55,184 nt of DNA, from contig MDTP02000007.1 of NCBI GenBank assembly GCA_001714685.2, positions 1 to 55,184 on the forward strand, written 5' to 3'. The notes under the pieces are model-generated. The model made no database searches. It was not told where the DNA came from and saw nothing but the letters and a program-made list of their open reading frames with translations. Origin of the DNA: Methanosarcina sp. Ant1 (GTDB lineage: Archaea > Halobacteriota > Methanosarcinia > Methanosarcinales > Methanosarcinaceae). Below are positions 26,731-35,902 of this stretch, piece after piece. Within the stretch, counting starts at the first letter, position 1, and each line of letters opens with the position of its first letter. The position numbers and the translations under genes were made by a program.

Positions 26731-28583
26731 AGGTAATCACCAAGGTTATACTGTCGAGGTACAGCAGGCTTTCCTTTTCCCTTTTTCTGCCCTTTCTTTG
26801 CTGCTTTTCCAGTTGTATCCGAAACCTTAATCGGCTTTCCTCCAGACAGCTCATCTGCCTTGCTTCCTGCTTCCTTTCCGGGGCTTGCTTCAGCTTCTGG
26901 TTCAGGCAAGTTTACAACCTCTTTTTCAGGCTCGTTTTCACCTTCTTTCAGGATATCCATCTCTTTTTCAGGGCCTTTCGTCAGAATTTCGTGGATTTCT
27001 TGCGGAAAAGCCGGTTCAGATGCAGGTTCAGATGCAGGTTCAGATGCAGGTTCGGATACAAGCTCGGATACAGATTCAGAAGCACATTCAGATACGGATT
27101 CAGATACGGATTCAGATACAGGTTCAGACGCACATTCAAATACGGATTCAGAAGCAGATTCGGATAGCGGTGAAGGTTCAGACGATGAACCAGAACTCTT
27201 CAGGCTCACGGCAGAAAATTCAGGATTCTTTATTGCAGGGCTCTCAATTCTGTCTGAAGCCCTCAGAATGTCAGAATTTCCAGTAATTGCCCCGATAAAT
27301 TCATTCTTTCCGGCAAATTCAGTTTCCGTGGCTGGTTTAATATCCTCATTCAACCTGATTTCAATATCATGTATAGCTTCTTGAGATTCCATAACTCTGG
27401 CAGAGCTGATAGGTATTTCGATTCTGAAATCCGGATCTTTGAAGTCAATCACCTCAATAAGCTTCGAAAGCCGGCCTTCAGTCTCTTCATCCACCCTTGA
27501 TCTTGGAACGTTAGGGTTCCGGATGATTTCATCAACAATCAACCCACCGTCGTTTAAACTCATCCTTTTGATTTCGTTTGCAACTGCATGGTCAGGGTCA
27601 GAAAAAGTGACTTTCAAAACCTCGTCGGGGAAGGACTCCTTTATCCTCAGGTCTCTAACCCTTGGTACGAGAGCTCCTTTATTCAGAAGATATTCCTCAA
27701 TTTCGCTGAAGGAAAGAACAGATCCAGAATCTCCAGAAATTTCCAGGAAAACAACTGATCCGGGAAGTTCCTCAAGATGCTCATTTATTGCAGAAAAAAT
27801 CTGTTCATAAGACTTTTCTCCCCCTTTCAGGGTTACTGGAATAGGAAGGAAATGTCGCGTAGGAATTGTGCGCCTGCTGATTTCCAGCCCTTTGTCTGAA
27901 AGAGTGATGATATTATAGGAACGAGGCTCGCTTTCCGAAGCACTGTTTCGCTCTGTACTGCCAGGATAAGTGACCCAGGTCTCTCCAACCTTAATCTTTT
28001 CATATTTATGATAATCGCCAAGAAGAATCGCATCAACCCTAAAAGGAAGCTTTTCAACCATATCAGCGCAGTCCCATTCTGCATATGGGAAAGGCTGCAC
28101 TATCTGATGCATTACAAGCAGCTTCCTGCAGTTTTCCAGCTGTGAAGTATCTGGAGCTTCAAATCCGGAATAGTCGAATAAAGGAATCTTTGACTTCGGA
28201 ACACTGTCGATCCCGTAGATTGCCACATCCCCTACCAGTCGCGGCTTTTTCCCAAGTCTTGCCGCAAGCCCCATTTCCTCAAGGAGGTCAAGCCACTGCG
28301 TATTTTGCTTGCTCTCATGGTTCCCGACAATTCCAAAAAGAGGTATGTTAGCAACCTTCAACCTGGACAGGATGTTGATAGTTTCCAGAAGGTCTTCAAG
28401 GGTCGGATTCCTTGAATCAAAAAGGTCTCCGGCATGCACGACAGCATCAACCTGCATATCAATCGCATCATTTATTACAATCTCAAAAGCCGCAAAAAGG
28501 TCCTTTCTCCGGACCTCACTGTGATACTGCTTGTATCCCAGATGCGTGTCTGCAGTGTGGAGTATCCTTATTTCCCTGTTCAT
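26727..28583 (-). CDS. mre11: DNA double-strand break repair nuclease Mre11, with long repetitive tail
   Basis: A Mn-dependent nuclease partner of Rad50. Phosphoesterase motifs: HTADTHLGYKQYHSEVRRKD, VVHAGDLFDSRNPTLEDLL, GIVGNHESKQ, MHQIVQPFP, and GDYHKYEK at residues 189-196, then TYPGSTERNSASE. In this last motif the usual G-H-x-H reads G-D-Y-H, replacing one metal-binding His by Asp; I recall G-D-N-H in haloarchaeal Mre11, so it is probably a lineage trait. The catalytic and capping parts end near residue 400. The remaining 220 residues are low complexity, including a Ser-Glu repeat (about 468-525), and end with a basic, Lys-rich stretch. At 618 residues it is unusually long. Confidence 0.95.
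   Translation of the reverse strand: MNREIRILHTADTHLGYKQYHSEVRRKDLFAAFEIVINDAIDMQVDAVVHAGDLFDSRNPTLEDLLETINILSRLKVANIPLFGIVGNHESKQNTQWLDLLEEMGLAARLGKKPRLVGDVAIYGIDSVPKSKIPLFDYSGFEAPDTSQLENCRKLLVMHQIVQPFPYAEWDCADMVEKLPFRVDAILLGDYHKYEKIKVGETWVTYPGSTERNSASESEPRSYNIITLSDKGLEISRRTIPTRHFLPIPVTLKGGEKSYEQIFSAINEHLEELPGSVVFLEISGDSGSVLSFSEIEEYLLNKGALVPRVRDLRIKESFPDEVLKVTFSDPDHAVANEIKRMSLNDGGLIVDEIIRNPNVPRSRVDEETEGRLSKLIEVIDFKDPDFRIEIPISSARVMESQEAIHDIEIRLNEDIKPATETEFAGKNEFIGAITGNSDILRASDRIESPAIKNPEFSAVSLKSSGSSSEPSPLSESASESVFECASEPVSESVSESVSECASESVSELVSEPASEPASEPASEPAFPQEIHEILTKGPEKEMDILKEGENEPEKEVVNLPEPEAEASPGKEAGSKADELSGGKPIKVSDTTGKAAKKGQKKGKGKPAVPRQYNLGDYL
27007..27180. repeat. 6/12-bp microsatellite-like repeat inside mre11
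   Basis: Variants of the hexamer TTCAGA/GCAGGT run in tandem and encode alternating S-E-(P/S/C)-(A/V) residues on the minus strand. The unit is a multiple of three, so copy changes would not shift the frame. Confidence 0.85.
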
Positions 28584-29436
28584 GGTTTTATCAGTCTCTA
28601 ATTTTTATCCTATAAGGATTTCTATTTTAGTATTTAACTGATTTCCACAGGAAACACTTCTCAGCCTAGTCAGGGATTTTAAACAAAAAGTAACAAGCCT
28701 TTATTCATCAGCATGAATATAATATAAAACTCGAAGATAACCTCCGATGTTCTGTGATTTATCGGCTGCTATTTCCGGGGCAAATTGATCGCATTTTCCG
28801 ATCTTCCCTGCCTTACGCTTCGGAGCATCTGGAACCGATTGGCTTCTATCAAATGAAAAAGTGATTTCAACAGAGTTGGAAAAATATAATATTAAACGTC
28901 AATCTTGTAATATTGGAAGATCAATTGGAAGATCAAATCTCACAAAGAAATAAATTTAAGGGTTTCGGGACTGTCGGCACTCATCTAATCCTATAAAAGC
29001 CATTATTCTTCTTTCATGAATAGGCTGCTCACTATGCATATCAATTAATGTCTATTTTTCTTTACATTAATAGAGTATAAACAATGTAATATACAGACCT
29101 GATAAACTTTAAACGAATTTCCAAAGAGATCTTATGATACGTTTCTATTAGAGACATATGTTGCCCCCTCCTCTCTACATAGTAAATATAAAGATACAGT
29201 TGTATTTATAATCTTCTTATTAATATGAAAGAAGATTTACTTCACCAATAATAAACTGGTTTTTCCAATCGGTATTCAATGCCTCTTTTCTGGATTCTAA
29301 TCGGGGTTACTAACTAAATCAGAGTGCGCAGAGGCCTTACCTAAGAGTATATAAACAGCACAATTTACAAGAGCTAAACATTTATAAACATTTAAGGCTG
29401 TAATAACAATATTGATAAAATAAGGAGGTCATATAA
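28584..29436. other. 853-bp intergenic region
   Basis: It holds the mre11 promoter at one end and the coiled-coil gene's promoter at the other. TATA-like sequences TATATAAAC (about 29349) and TTTATAAAC (about 29381) precede the plus-strand gene. The central part is moderately GC-rich around 28770-28850, unlike its surroundings, but I find no open frame, tRNA or recognisable RNA there. Confidence 0.4.
29422..29430 (+). promoter_or_regulatory. ribosome-binding site fixing a TTG start
   Basis: AAGGAGGTC is a near-perfect Shine-Dalgarno sequence 6 nt before TTG 29437. An ATG four bases further on (29441) is in another frame, so the TTG is the true start. Confidence 0.75.
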
Positions 29437-29790
29437 TTGAATGCAGAACACATTACCGAAAAAGAGCATAATAGAAAGACCGACGAAGAAGAGATTGAAA
29501 AGATAAAAGAAGATCTCGAACTAGCAACTGAAAAAGTCGTATATTTTGAGGATATAATAAGAGCCGCAGACAGCCTGAGAAAAATAGCAGAATCTAAGAT
29601 TATACTGACCGAATCTAAAAAATTAGATTCAATAACTAACAAACTGGATTCACAGATCCAGAGTATTGGAGAACTAATAAGAAAAGCAGAGATCAGAAGG
29701 GAAGAAGCAATAAACAAACTATTAGATGCAGAGGTCAGGCTGATAGTGGTAGAAAATAGAATATTGCACTCAAAAGTCACAAATTTTTAA
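29437..29790 (+). CDS. small coiled-coil protein, unknown function
   Basis: A 117-residue, almost entirely helical, charged protein. Heptad-like spacing of Ile and Leu runs from about residue 15 to 110 (for example EEEIEKIKEDLELATEKVVY and LDSITNKLDSQIQSIGELIR). There are no cysteines, signal peptide or membrane segment, so it is probably cytoplasmic and oligomeric. The TTG start at 29437 is fixed by the strong ribosome-binding site just upstream; a TATA box lies about 50 bp upstream. It is monocistronic as far as can be seen. No family is recognised. Confidence 0.75.
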   Translation: MNAEHITEKEHNRKTDEEEIEKIKEDLELATEKVVYFEDIIRAADSLRKIAESKIILTESKKLDSITNKLDSQIQSIGELIRKAEIRREEAINKLLDAEVRLIVVENRILHSKVTNF

Positions 29791-29817
29791 AGACAATATA
29801 AATACCAAAGACTAAAT

Positions 29818-29952
29818 GCAGACCATGCGGCGGCATTATAAGTTGCCAACAAACAAGAAATAGACAGCGGATATACACTGAGCGCAGAAAGCCTGATGGC
29901 CTGCGATATTAAAAGCATACCCGCAACCTATTTTTTTTCAAAAAAGCCCTAA
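29818..29952 (+). pseudogene. possible decayed coding fragment
   Basis: One frame reads ADHAAAL, a stop, then VANKQEIDSGYTLSAESLMA and on to a second stop at 29950. The amino-acid composition after the internal stop looks protein-like, and there is no start codon or ribosome-binding site. It may be the remains of a gene that once followed the coiled-coil protein. Weak evidence. Confidence 0.25.
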
Positions 29953-30199
29953 ATTTAACAGAAGCTCACATCTAAAGTCACAGTATCTCATTTACATTTC
30001 TTTTTTTTCACTTGAACAATAGGTTCGGAGATGGCATTGCAAAACAGGGCCGCCACGCGAGGATCTACGCCGTCTAATATAAGCATCTAACAAGACCGTC
30101 TTACAAAAGCACTCCAATCAGAGGTCCTGAACAAATAGACTGAATAAAGATTCTAATCAAGAAAACTAACCAGAGATCCTTATTAAAATAGTTGGTAAT

Positions 30200-30208
30200 T
30201 TATATATA
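30200..30208 (+). promoter_or_regulatory. TATA box for the 97-residue protein gene
   Basis: TTATATATA lies 38 bp before ATG 30246, leaving a leader of roughly 10-15 nt that contains the ribosome-binding site GGGAGTGG. Confidence 0.55.
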
Positions 30209-30245
30209 TTTCAAAATCAGTAATGTATCATATGGGAGTGGGAAA

Positions 30246-30539
30246 ATGCCATACAATATAAAAGAACCGAAAAAAAGTGTGAAATCGGAATGGAGAAAAA
30301 GAGCTTCCGAGTTTGAGACAGATGAAACTGCCGAAGGAATTAGGTCATTTGGCGGATCGAAAAAAAACGAAATGTGTGGAAAATGGATTAGTGATGAAGA
30401 ATATATATCAATAGAAGGTGTCAAAAGCCAGGGCGGAATGCCCTATAAATTATGGACTAGAGATGAACCAATGCCAATTTCTCCTACAGATGCCCGCTCA
30501 TTAATTAGAGCAAATTTGATTAGACGTGTCCGGAAATAA
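30246..30539 (+). CDS. small basic protein, unknown function
   Basis: A 97-residue soluble protein beginning MPYNIKEPKKSVKSEWRKRA and ending in a basic helix (SPTDARSLIRANLIRRVRK). The centre holds a single Cys (NEMCGKWI) and a Gly-rich loop (GVKSQGGMPYKLW). ATG 30246 is chosen over the earlier frame opening because GGGAGTGG (30234-30241) lies just upstream and a TATA box sits at 30200, which excludes the earlier start. It is monocistronic. No family is recognised; the basic, Trp/Arg-rich character is compatible with nucleic-acid binding, but that is a guess. Confidence 0.65.
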   Translation: MPYNIKEPKKSVKSEWRKRASEFETDETAEGIRSFGGSKKNEMCGKWISDEEYISIEGVKSQGGMPYKLWTRDEPMPISPTDARSLIRANLIRRVRK

Positions 30540-30587
30540 ACGCATTATAAAATAAACGCATTATAAAATAAACGCATTATCATCCTC
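30537..30587 (+). repeat. three direct copies of a 17-bp unit after a stop codon
   Basis: The unit AAATAAACGCATTATAA occurs three times in tandem (the last copy diverges at its end), starting at the stop codon of the preceding gene. Each copy after the first brings another TAA. Confidence 0.85.
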
Positions 30588-31300
30588 TCACATGTGCGCG
30601 TCAGATGGGAAATCGTCTAATTAGATGCCGTTCTTTCTGACATGGACTCACGAAAGTGTATTTCATGTTGAGGCTTGCCTCCCAATGTGCCAGGCTGCAC
30701 GAGATGGGAATATGCCTAAATCAAGCTTTTTTCACTTTCCCTAAAATCCAATCTTCACAATTTTCTGCTTTTGCTTTTACTTTCCCAGTCCCTGAACCTC
30801 TGACTACCAACGCTCGCTTATGTGAAAGCTGGCGTGGATGCGCATTTGGATACGGATAAGTCTCGTTTTCCTAAATTGGATACTTATCAGAAGTGGAATC
30901 TCCGCCTTCGTAGTGCCGTCGGAAATCATGCAATAGACGACTGTGAAGTTGTTACTAAGGTCTGGCGATGGGTTGCCTTATTTAACAAAAAAGTAACAGA
31001 TATTGATAAGGAGCGAACTGCCTGACAGCTCTTCCTTCAGTTACTGTCCATTCAAAAATATAAGATTCATTTGGTTTTAGAATGAGTAGAATATTTGCAA
31101 CTATCAGAGTATAAGTTACCATCTTAGAGCTGTCTTAAAATTCAAACCATTTCTACAATTGGATAATGGGCAATGTTAACTTTAAATTCTGATATTTGGT
31201 ATTGAGGGTCATTTGCTAAAAACCAAAATACAAATTTGATCAATGACCCTCACTACCTTTTAACTCTGACTTATTATTGTCTCTCAATTAAAGTGTTCAT
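30588..31300. other. gene-free stretch containing a decayed array member
   Basis: Apart from the sarcinarray-like relic at 30813-31105, no coding sequence is supported. Several 60-70-codon frames exist on the plus strand but show no protein-like features. Confidence 0.45.
30813..31105 (-). pseudogene. decayed copy of the ~200-residue array protein gene
   Basis: The nucleotide sequence follows the minus-strand array genes with many substitutions and indels. GTGAAAGCTGGCGTGGATGC matches the gene at 32768 (GTGAAGGCTGGCGTGGACGC); TCCGCCTTCGTAGTGCCGTC matches TCGCCTTCGTAATGTTCGTTGG; CCATTCAAAAATATAAGATT followed by CATTTGGTTTTAGA matches the genes at 34646 and 35903. No frame is open. It is the most distal member of the array, separated from it by the PKD gene. 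Confidence 0.7.
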
Positions 31301-31930
31301 TTACTTCACTGTGACGTAGCTTGTCTTTTGGTTGCTACCTTTAGCGTTTTTAGCGGTTAAAATCACTTTGTATTTTCCTGCCTTACTGTATTTATGTGTA
31401 GGATTCTTGACTGTTGAGGTGGATTTATCACCAAAGTTCCAGGACCAAGAAGTAGGTGATCCTGTACTCTTATCTGTGAATTTCACAGTTTTCCCAGATA
31501 TACTTGTAGAGAATGCGGCACAGGGAGTTTTCGCGGCTACAGCAGGTTTAGAAACTACAACGCTTATGACTTTTGTTATTGCGTTGCTACCCATACCCAT
31601 TACTTCTAGTGTGACATTATACTTTCCGGCTGCAGCATATGCGTGTGTTGGGTTCTGCTCGTTTGAATTATTTCCGTCTCCGAAGTCCCAATTCCACATA
31701 AATATTGTTCCGGTGCTTTTATCAGTAAATGACACATTAAATGGTGCTTTTCCGGTTGTCTGCTTTGCAGCGAACGCAGCAACGGGTGCTGTTAATGTGC
31801 TATCTGATTCATCTGTAATTGGTGTAACAGATGTAGTTGGTGTAACAGATGGTGCCAATGCAGTAGACGATCCCAAAATTAAGACCGCTAAAACTAAGGC
31901 TATTGGAAAAAGTTTTCCTATATTTTTCAT
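31301..31930 (-). CDS. secreted protein with two PKD domains
   Basis: A 209-residue exported protein. The signal peptide is MKNIGKLFPIALVLAVLILG with cleavage near residue 25; a Thr/Pro/Ser-rich stretch follows, then two PKD beta-sandwich domains (about 48-128 and 135-209) with the hallmarks WNWDFGDGNNS, NPTHAYAAAGKYNVTL and WSWNFGDKSTS, NPTHKYSKAGKYKVIL. There is no C-terminal membrane anchor, so it is released or bound to the surface non-covalently. PKD domains mediate protein-protein contacts in Methanosarcina surface layers. ATG 31930 is chosen over 31945 because CCCCCC on the plus strand (31938-31943) is its GGGGGG ribosome-binding site. A TATA box (31962-31974) lies about 35 bp upstream. 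Confidence 0.9.
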   Translation of the reverse strand: MKNIGKLFPIALVLAVLILGSSTALAPSVTPTTSVTPITDESDSTLTAPVAAFAAKQTTGKAPFNVSFTDKSTGTIFMWNWDFGDGNNSNEQNPTHAYAAAGKYNVTLEVMGMGSNAITKVISVVVSKPAVAAKTPCAAFSTSISGKTVKFTDKSTGSPTSWSWNFGDKSTSTVKNPTHKYSKAGKYKVILTAKNAKGSNQKTSYVTVK

Positions 31931-32767
31931 TAATCTTCCCCCCATTTCTTAGTATATTATCAATTATATAAATTCTAATATTTTTATACTAGTTTGGTCA
32001 TTTTTTAATTAATTGATTCTCATCAACATAATAGAATTGTATAACTTGCATATAACTTTAAGAGAAAAATGTCTTCTTACATTTGTTATTTATTATCATA
32101 TATTCTAACATATAATCATTGAAGTAAAAGTTCTACTTTATTCCGGGTCCTCAAAAATGATCAGTTATTTACGGGCTAATCAGCCTTTTTTCATGAATTT
32201 AATATATCTTTATTGCTTCCCAAATAAAAGTAAAATAGATTAATAATTTATATTGCATTTAAAAGATTAAAAACCTTTAATTTTGCTTTTTAAGGCTTTA
32301 TGGTCTTTATTTTCAATATCCAATTCTGAATACTCAAAAATGGTATCGTATGCCACAATTGCAAATAAATCTAATTTTCTAAAAAAATCACACTTTTATT
32401 CTACTTTTAACCAATTTTAAAGAAAAACAGGACTTACTTTTCTAAATATCGAATTTTTAAATTGTACTTTTACAGGAAGAACTCTAAATTCCCTCTCTTA
32501 TAAAAAATAAGCATTTTGAATCCCCAATTTACACAATGATTTTGGAGAATTTTATACTTTAATTTTAAAACATCTTGAAGAGTTAGCTCTGGAATATCTG
32601 AGTAAAAAAGAGACTTTCTTTAGATTTCTTCAGGCATTTTATAGGAGCTCTTGAGAGGTTCAAGGTAGAATCAAAAAGAATGTAAAGGCTTATCATTTTT
32701 GCAGAGAGCACATTCCATCAAGTAACCTGAACAGGTTTTTCAAAAAATAAGCCTATTAGCAGGATTT
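31931..32767. other. AT-rich intergenic region between PKD gene and array
   Basis: About 840 bp, strongly AT-rich. It holds the PKD gene's promoter (TATA around 31962-31974) and the 3' region of the surface-protein array. No frames or RNA features are supported. Confidence 0.45.
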
Positions 32768-33379
32768 TCACCTGCGTAACAAGACTAAAAACAATGCAAG
32801 AACTGAAATCGCGCCTGCAAGTGTGAAGGCTGGCGTGGACGCAGCTGTGTGTGCGGATGTGGATGAAGCCTCTGTTTTTGAAACTGGCTGCTCCTTAGAA
32901 GCGGGAGTTTCGCCTTCGTAATGTTCGTTGGATATATAAGGATAAACAACTGTGAATTCACCTTGTACTAGAGGCTCATCTTCACTGACATTATGTATTT
33001 GATACCAAATATTCACTGGCATCGTTCCACTTTCCCATTCTCCAGTTGGTTTTAGTGTCCATTCAAAAGTATATGTTCCCGGATCTAAGGATTCAAAATA
33101 TAACTTTTTATCGAATTCAGAGGGACCTTTTATAACTTCATAAGGAGCTCCCACCCTTAGACTGCATACTTTTATGAATAATATTGATTTTTGATTCAAT
33201 GTTAGGTTTATTTTTACTTTGAAAGGTTCTCCTATTTTCAATGCAGGCTTAGCTACTTCTTTTCCCGGTAAAAGCTGATCATTATAGTAAACATCTATAG
33301 TACCATATTGAGAACTTGCTGAAACGACATTTGTCAACAAGAGAAATACCATTCCAATTGTAAAAATTCTGAGTTTCAT
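32768..33379 (-). CDS. sarcinarray-type secreted surface protein, copy 5
   Basis: A 203-residue protein with a signal peptide (KLRIFTIGMVFLLLTNVVSA), the shared domain YYNDQLLPGKEVAKPALKIGEPFKVKINLTLNQ, a variable middle, GEFTVVYPYISNEHYEGETP, a Ser/Thr/Pro-rich stalk and a C-terminal hydrophobic segment PAFTLAGAISVLALFLVLLRR. The tail (PAF, hydrophobic helix, basic end) resembles a PGF-CTERM archaeosortase signal. I recall such tandem Methanosarcina proteins under the name 'sarcinarray family MAST domain'; that label is from memory. It is the most divergent full copy and starts 2 bp after the truncated giant-gene fragment at 33382. Confidence 0.8.
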   Translation of the reverse strand: MKLRIFTIGMVFLLLTNVVSASSQYGTIDVYYNDQLLPGKEVAKPALKIGEPFKVKINLTLNQKSILFIKVCSLRVGAPYEVIKGPSEFDKKLYFESLDPGTYTFEWTLKPTGEWESGTMPVNIWYQIHNVSEDEPLVQGEFTVVYPYISNEHYEGETPASKEQPVSKTEASSTSAHTAASTPAFTLAGAISVLALFLVLLRR

Positions 33380-33381
33380 AA

Positions 33382-33941
33382 TTATTCACCAAATTGTGCA
33401 GCAAGAGCTTCATATCCAGCTGATTTTTCAATAGAACCACCTGTTTTATCTCCAACTCCTTTTGGACCTGGACCAACCACAGTAGAGGAGTATCCAACGA
33501 ATTGAAATGTTAGTGGAACATTATCTCCGATATATTTTCCATTATGTAGGATTGAATCGTCTTTTCTGATATACATCTGCCCTTTATTCCCAAAGTAAGG
33601 TTTAGGAATGACTTCATTATCGTTGTCTATGACCTTAAATTCGTTATACATTCCAATTGCCTCATACGTCCACACATTTATTGTGAAAATCCAATTCGGA
33701 GGCAGCAGAGGCAGTCCGCATGGGACAGCTGACATTGTCTTGTCCAGCCTTTTTGAAACCTGGTATCCAACTTCACCTGAATACATATTCTCATTTGCCA
33801 GATTTTTCAGTTCGCTGTCGACTCTCCCAAAGCCGGCGTCAAGCACTGGACCTTTATTTTTGGTAACTGCACAGATGCCGTTTGCAACACCTATTCTGCC
33901 ATCAATCTCGACTCTATTCAGAGTTGCTTCGAGTTGATCTG
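33382..33941 (-). pseudogene. truncated 3' copy of the giant surface gene (fragment 3)
   Basis: It matches the last ~200 codons of the giant gene at 37741-41718. The homology begins at the same point as in the other two fragments (within ELEATLNRV, at 33941). An open frame of 154 codons starts at an internal GTG (33846) and covers DAGFGRVDSELKNLANENMY, SAVPCGLPLLPPNWIFTINVW and VVGPGPKGVGDK; the part between these (about 33490-33560) differs strongly from the other copies. It lacks the membrane helix and any start signal, so it is a silent partial copy or at most a cytoplasmic fragment. Confidence 0.75.
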
Positions 33942-33985
33942 GTTAAAAATAAGTTTTAAAAAATTAAGTTTTATCGCCATAATTT

Positions 33986-34585
33986 TTACTTATGAATGAA
34001 TTCGAGAAATACAAGAGCAAGCGCCGCAATAGCCGTTACTAAACTGAAAGCTGGTGCAGATTTAGGTGTGGGTTGAGATCCAGAAACTGGCTGCTCCTTA
34101 GAAGTGGGAGTTTCGCCTTCGTAATGTTCGTTGGAGATGGTGCAGTAGGCGACGGTGAATTCACCTGTTACTGCAGGGTCATCTTCACCAGGAAGGTTAA
34201 TCTGATACCAAAAGTTTATTGGAATAGAACCTCCAGCCCATTCATCAGTAGGTACAATTGTCCCTTCAAAGATATATTTTACAGGATCTAAAGACTTAAT
34301 GTATTTTGTTTTTTCGAACTCTGACGGACCATCTACTACTTTAAACAAATTTCCCCCTAAACTGCAGACTTGCACAAACAAACTACTGGTCTGATTTAAC
34401 GTCATTTCGATCTTTATCTTGAAAGGTTCTCCAATTTTGAGCATTGGCTTTGCAACCTCTTTTCCAGGCAGTAGCTCATTATTATAATAGGTATTAATTT
34501 CTCCATAAGAACTCATAGCAATAGCTGTGCTCGGCAAAATAAAGATTCCAATAACTACTGTAATCGATAAGCATTTCACTTTCAC
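33986..34585 (-). CDS. sarcinarray-type secreted surface protein, copy 4
   Basis: A 199-residue protein: signal peptide (KVKCLSITVVIGIFILPSTA), INTYYNNELLPGKEVAKPML, a middle that differs from the other copies (SSLFVQVCSLGGNLFKVVDG), WAGGSIPINFWYQI, EFTVAYCTISNEHYEGETP and a C-terminal anchor SAPAFSLVTAIAALALVFLE. Its last ~180 bp are nearly identical in DNA to the copies at 35903 and 37139, while the centre resembles the copy at 32768 more (both keep a Cys-Ser-Leu stretch). Unlike the others, no truncated giant-gene fragment precedes it; the gene at 34646 does. Confidence 0.82.
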   Translation of the reverse strand: MKVKCLSITVVIGIFILPSTAIAMSSYGEINTYYNNELLPGKEVAKPMLKIGEPFKIKIEMTLNQTSSLFVQVCSLGGNLFKVVDGPSEFEKTKYIKSLDPVKYIFEGTIVPTDEWAGGSIPINFWYQINLPGEDDPAVTGEFTVAYCTISNEHYEGETPTSKEQPVSGSQPTPKSAPAFSLVTAIAALALVFLEFIHK

Positions 34586-34645
34586 AAATACTCCTCACAT
34601 TGTAAAAAAGGATTCAGAGCCTAATATTATCTCTACCAAAGTTCC

Positions 34646-35266
34646 TTATTTGTGCAATGATCTAAGAAATACAATTGCAAGCACTGCAATGGCAGCTACT
34701 AAACTGAAAGCTGGTGCAGACCTAGGAGTAGGTTGAGTTTCAGGAGATGATTGAATTTTCGAAACTGGCTGCTCTTCAGGAGTGGGAGTTTCGCCTTTGT
34801 AATGTTCGTTGGAGATGGTGCAGTAGGCGACGGTGAAACCACTATTTATTACAGGTTCAGGGTTACCTTTTTCTACTATTGAATAATGAAAATTGATAGG
34901 AAGTGATCCACCTGCCCATCCTTCAGTTGGTTTAACTATCCATTCAAAAATATGAGATTCATTTGGTTTTAGATTGACACTAGAATATCTGTTTATTTGG
35001 GAAGGACCCTCAATCACTTCAAAATCGCCACTTCCGATCTCTGATATTTGTCCCGATACTTTATATTCATGATAGACTGTCATGTTTACTTTTATGTTAA
35101 AAGGCTCTCCAATCTTCAGGATTGGTTTTGCTACTTCCGTACCTGGAAGAAGTTTATCATTGTAATATACATCGTATGTATAAATTTCTCCATAAGGATT
35201 AGTTGCAGTCGATAAATTAATAGTAGACATTAATATTGACAGTATGATCAGGTATTTTACTTTCAT
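34646..35266 (-). CDS. sarcinarray-type secreted surface protein, copy 3
   Basis: A 206-residue protein with signal peptide (KVKYLIILSILMSTINLSTA), VYYNDKLLPGTEVAKPILKI, the middle KVSGQISEIGSGDFEVIEGP, WAGGSLPINFHYSIVEKGNP, GFTVAYCTISNEHYKGETPT and an anchor SAPAFSLVAAIAVLAIVF. The middle third is close to the copy at 35903, but the stalk between the domain and the anchor is longer (KIQSSPETQPTPR). It begins 2 bp after fragment 2 of the giant gene (35269) and is probably co-transcribed with the rest of the array. Confidence 0.82.
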   Translation of the reverse strand: MKVKYLIILSILMSTINLSTATNPYGEIYTYDVYYNDKLLPGTEVAKPILKIGEPFNIKVNMTVYHEYKVSGQISEIGSGDFEVIEGPSQINRYSSVNLKPNESHIFEWIVKPTEGWAGGSLPINFHYSIVEKGNPEPVINSGFTVAYCTISNEHYKGETPTPEEQPVSKIQSSPETQPTPRSAPAFSLVAAIAVLAIVFLRSLHK

Positions 35267-35268
35267 AT

Positions 35269-35861
35269 TTACACACCATAACTCTGGGAGAGATTTTCGT
35301 AGGCAATTGATTCTTCAGTTTGTCCCTCTATCTTATCACCAACTCTCCGTGGTCCGGGACCAACTATGGAAGTTGCATATCCATTAAATTTAAAGCTAAT
35401 TTTTTTGTTATCACCTAACTTTACATTGTAGCCAAATTCATCGGTTTTTATCGGATTATAAATTTCGGAGTATTTTCTTACATATCGCTGTCCTTTATGT
35501 CTAAAATAAGGCTCAGGAATCACTTCATTATCGTTATCAATGACAGTAAAGGCTTCATATTCTCCTATTATCTCATACGTCCATACATTCATCGTAAAAA
35601 GCCAGTGTGGCGGCAATAATGGCAGTCCACATGGGATAGCTGCATTGTTCTCTCCAGCCTTTCTGAAACCAGGTCATCTGCCTCTCCCGAATGCATATCC
35701 ACAGTTTTCATTTGCCAGCCTTTTCAGTTCGCTGTCGACTCTCTCAAAGCCGGCGTCAAGCACTGGACCTTTATTTTTGGTAACTGCACAGATACCGTTT
35801 GCAACTCCGATTTTGACGTCAGCGTCGACTCTATTCAGAGTGGCTTCTAGTTGATCTGGTT
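35269..35861 (-). pseudogene. truncated 3' copy of the giant surface gene (fragment 2)
   Basis: It matches the giant gene's 3' end from the same boundary as the other fragments (35861). The first ~240 bp carry small indels that break the frame (around 35640-35700, where the copy of KRLDKTMSAVPCG is garbled). The last 115 codons are open from 35616 (MPPHWLFTMNVWTYEIIGEY to VVGPGPR-like IVGPGPRRVGDK). The segment between YVRK and FNGYATS differs from the other copies. Decayed. Confidence 0.78.
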
Positions 35862-35902
35862 AAAAATAAGTTTTAAAAAATTAAGTTTTATTGCCATAAT
35901 TT

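Larger units (their letters stand above)
29791..30245. other. intergenic region with a decayed coding fragment
   Basis: Besides the relic at 29818-29952 and the TATA box at 30200-30208 I see no gene. The central part (30030-30090) is locally GC-rich. Confidence 0.35.

Noticed and set aside
26860-27384. Plus-strand frames of 133 and 174 codons rich in Ser, Asp and Gln
   Set aside because: They are antisense readings of the Ser-Glu repeat in mre11; a 6-bp repeat keeps several frames open.
28740-28860. GC-richer patch as a possible non-coding RNA
   Set aside because: No tRNA-like arms, kink-turns or convincing hairpins could be read; composition alone is not enough.
31332-31952. 206-codon plus-strand frame opposite the PKD gene
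   Set aside because: The minus strand carries a signal peptide and two PKD domains with a ribosome-binding site; the opposite frame has no motif.
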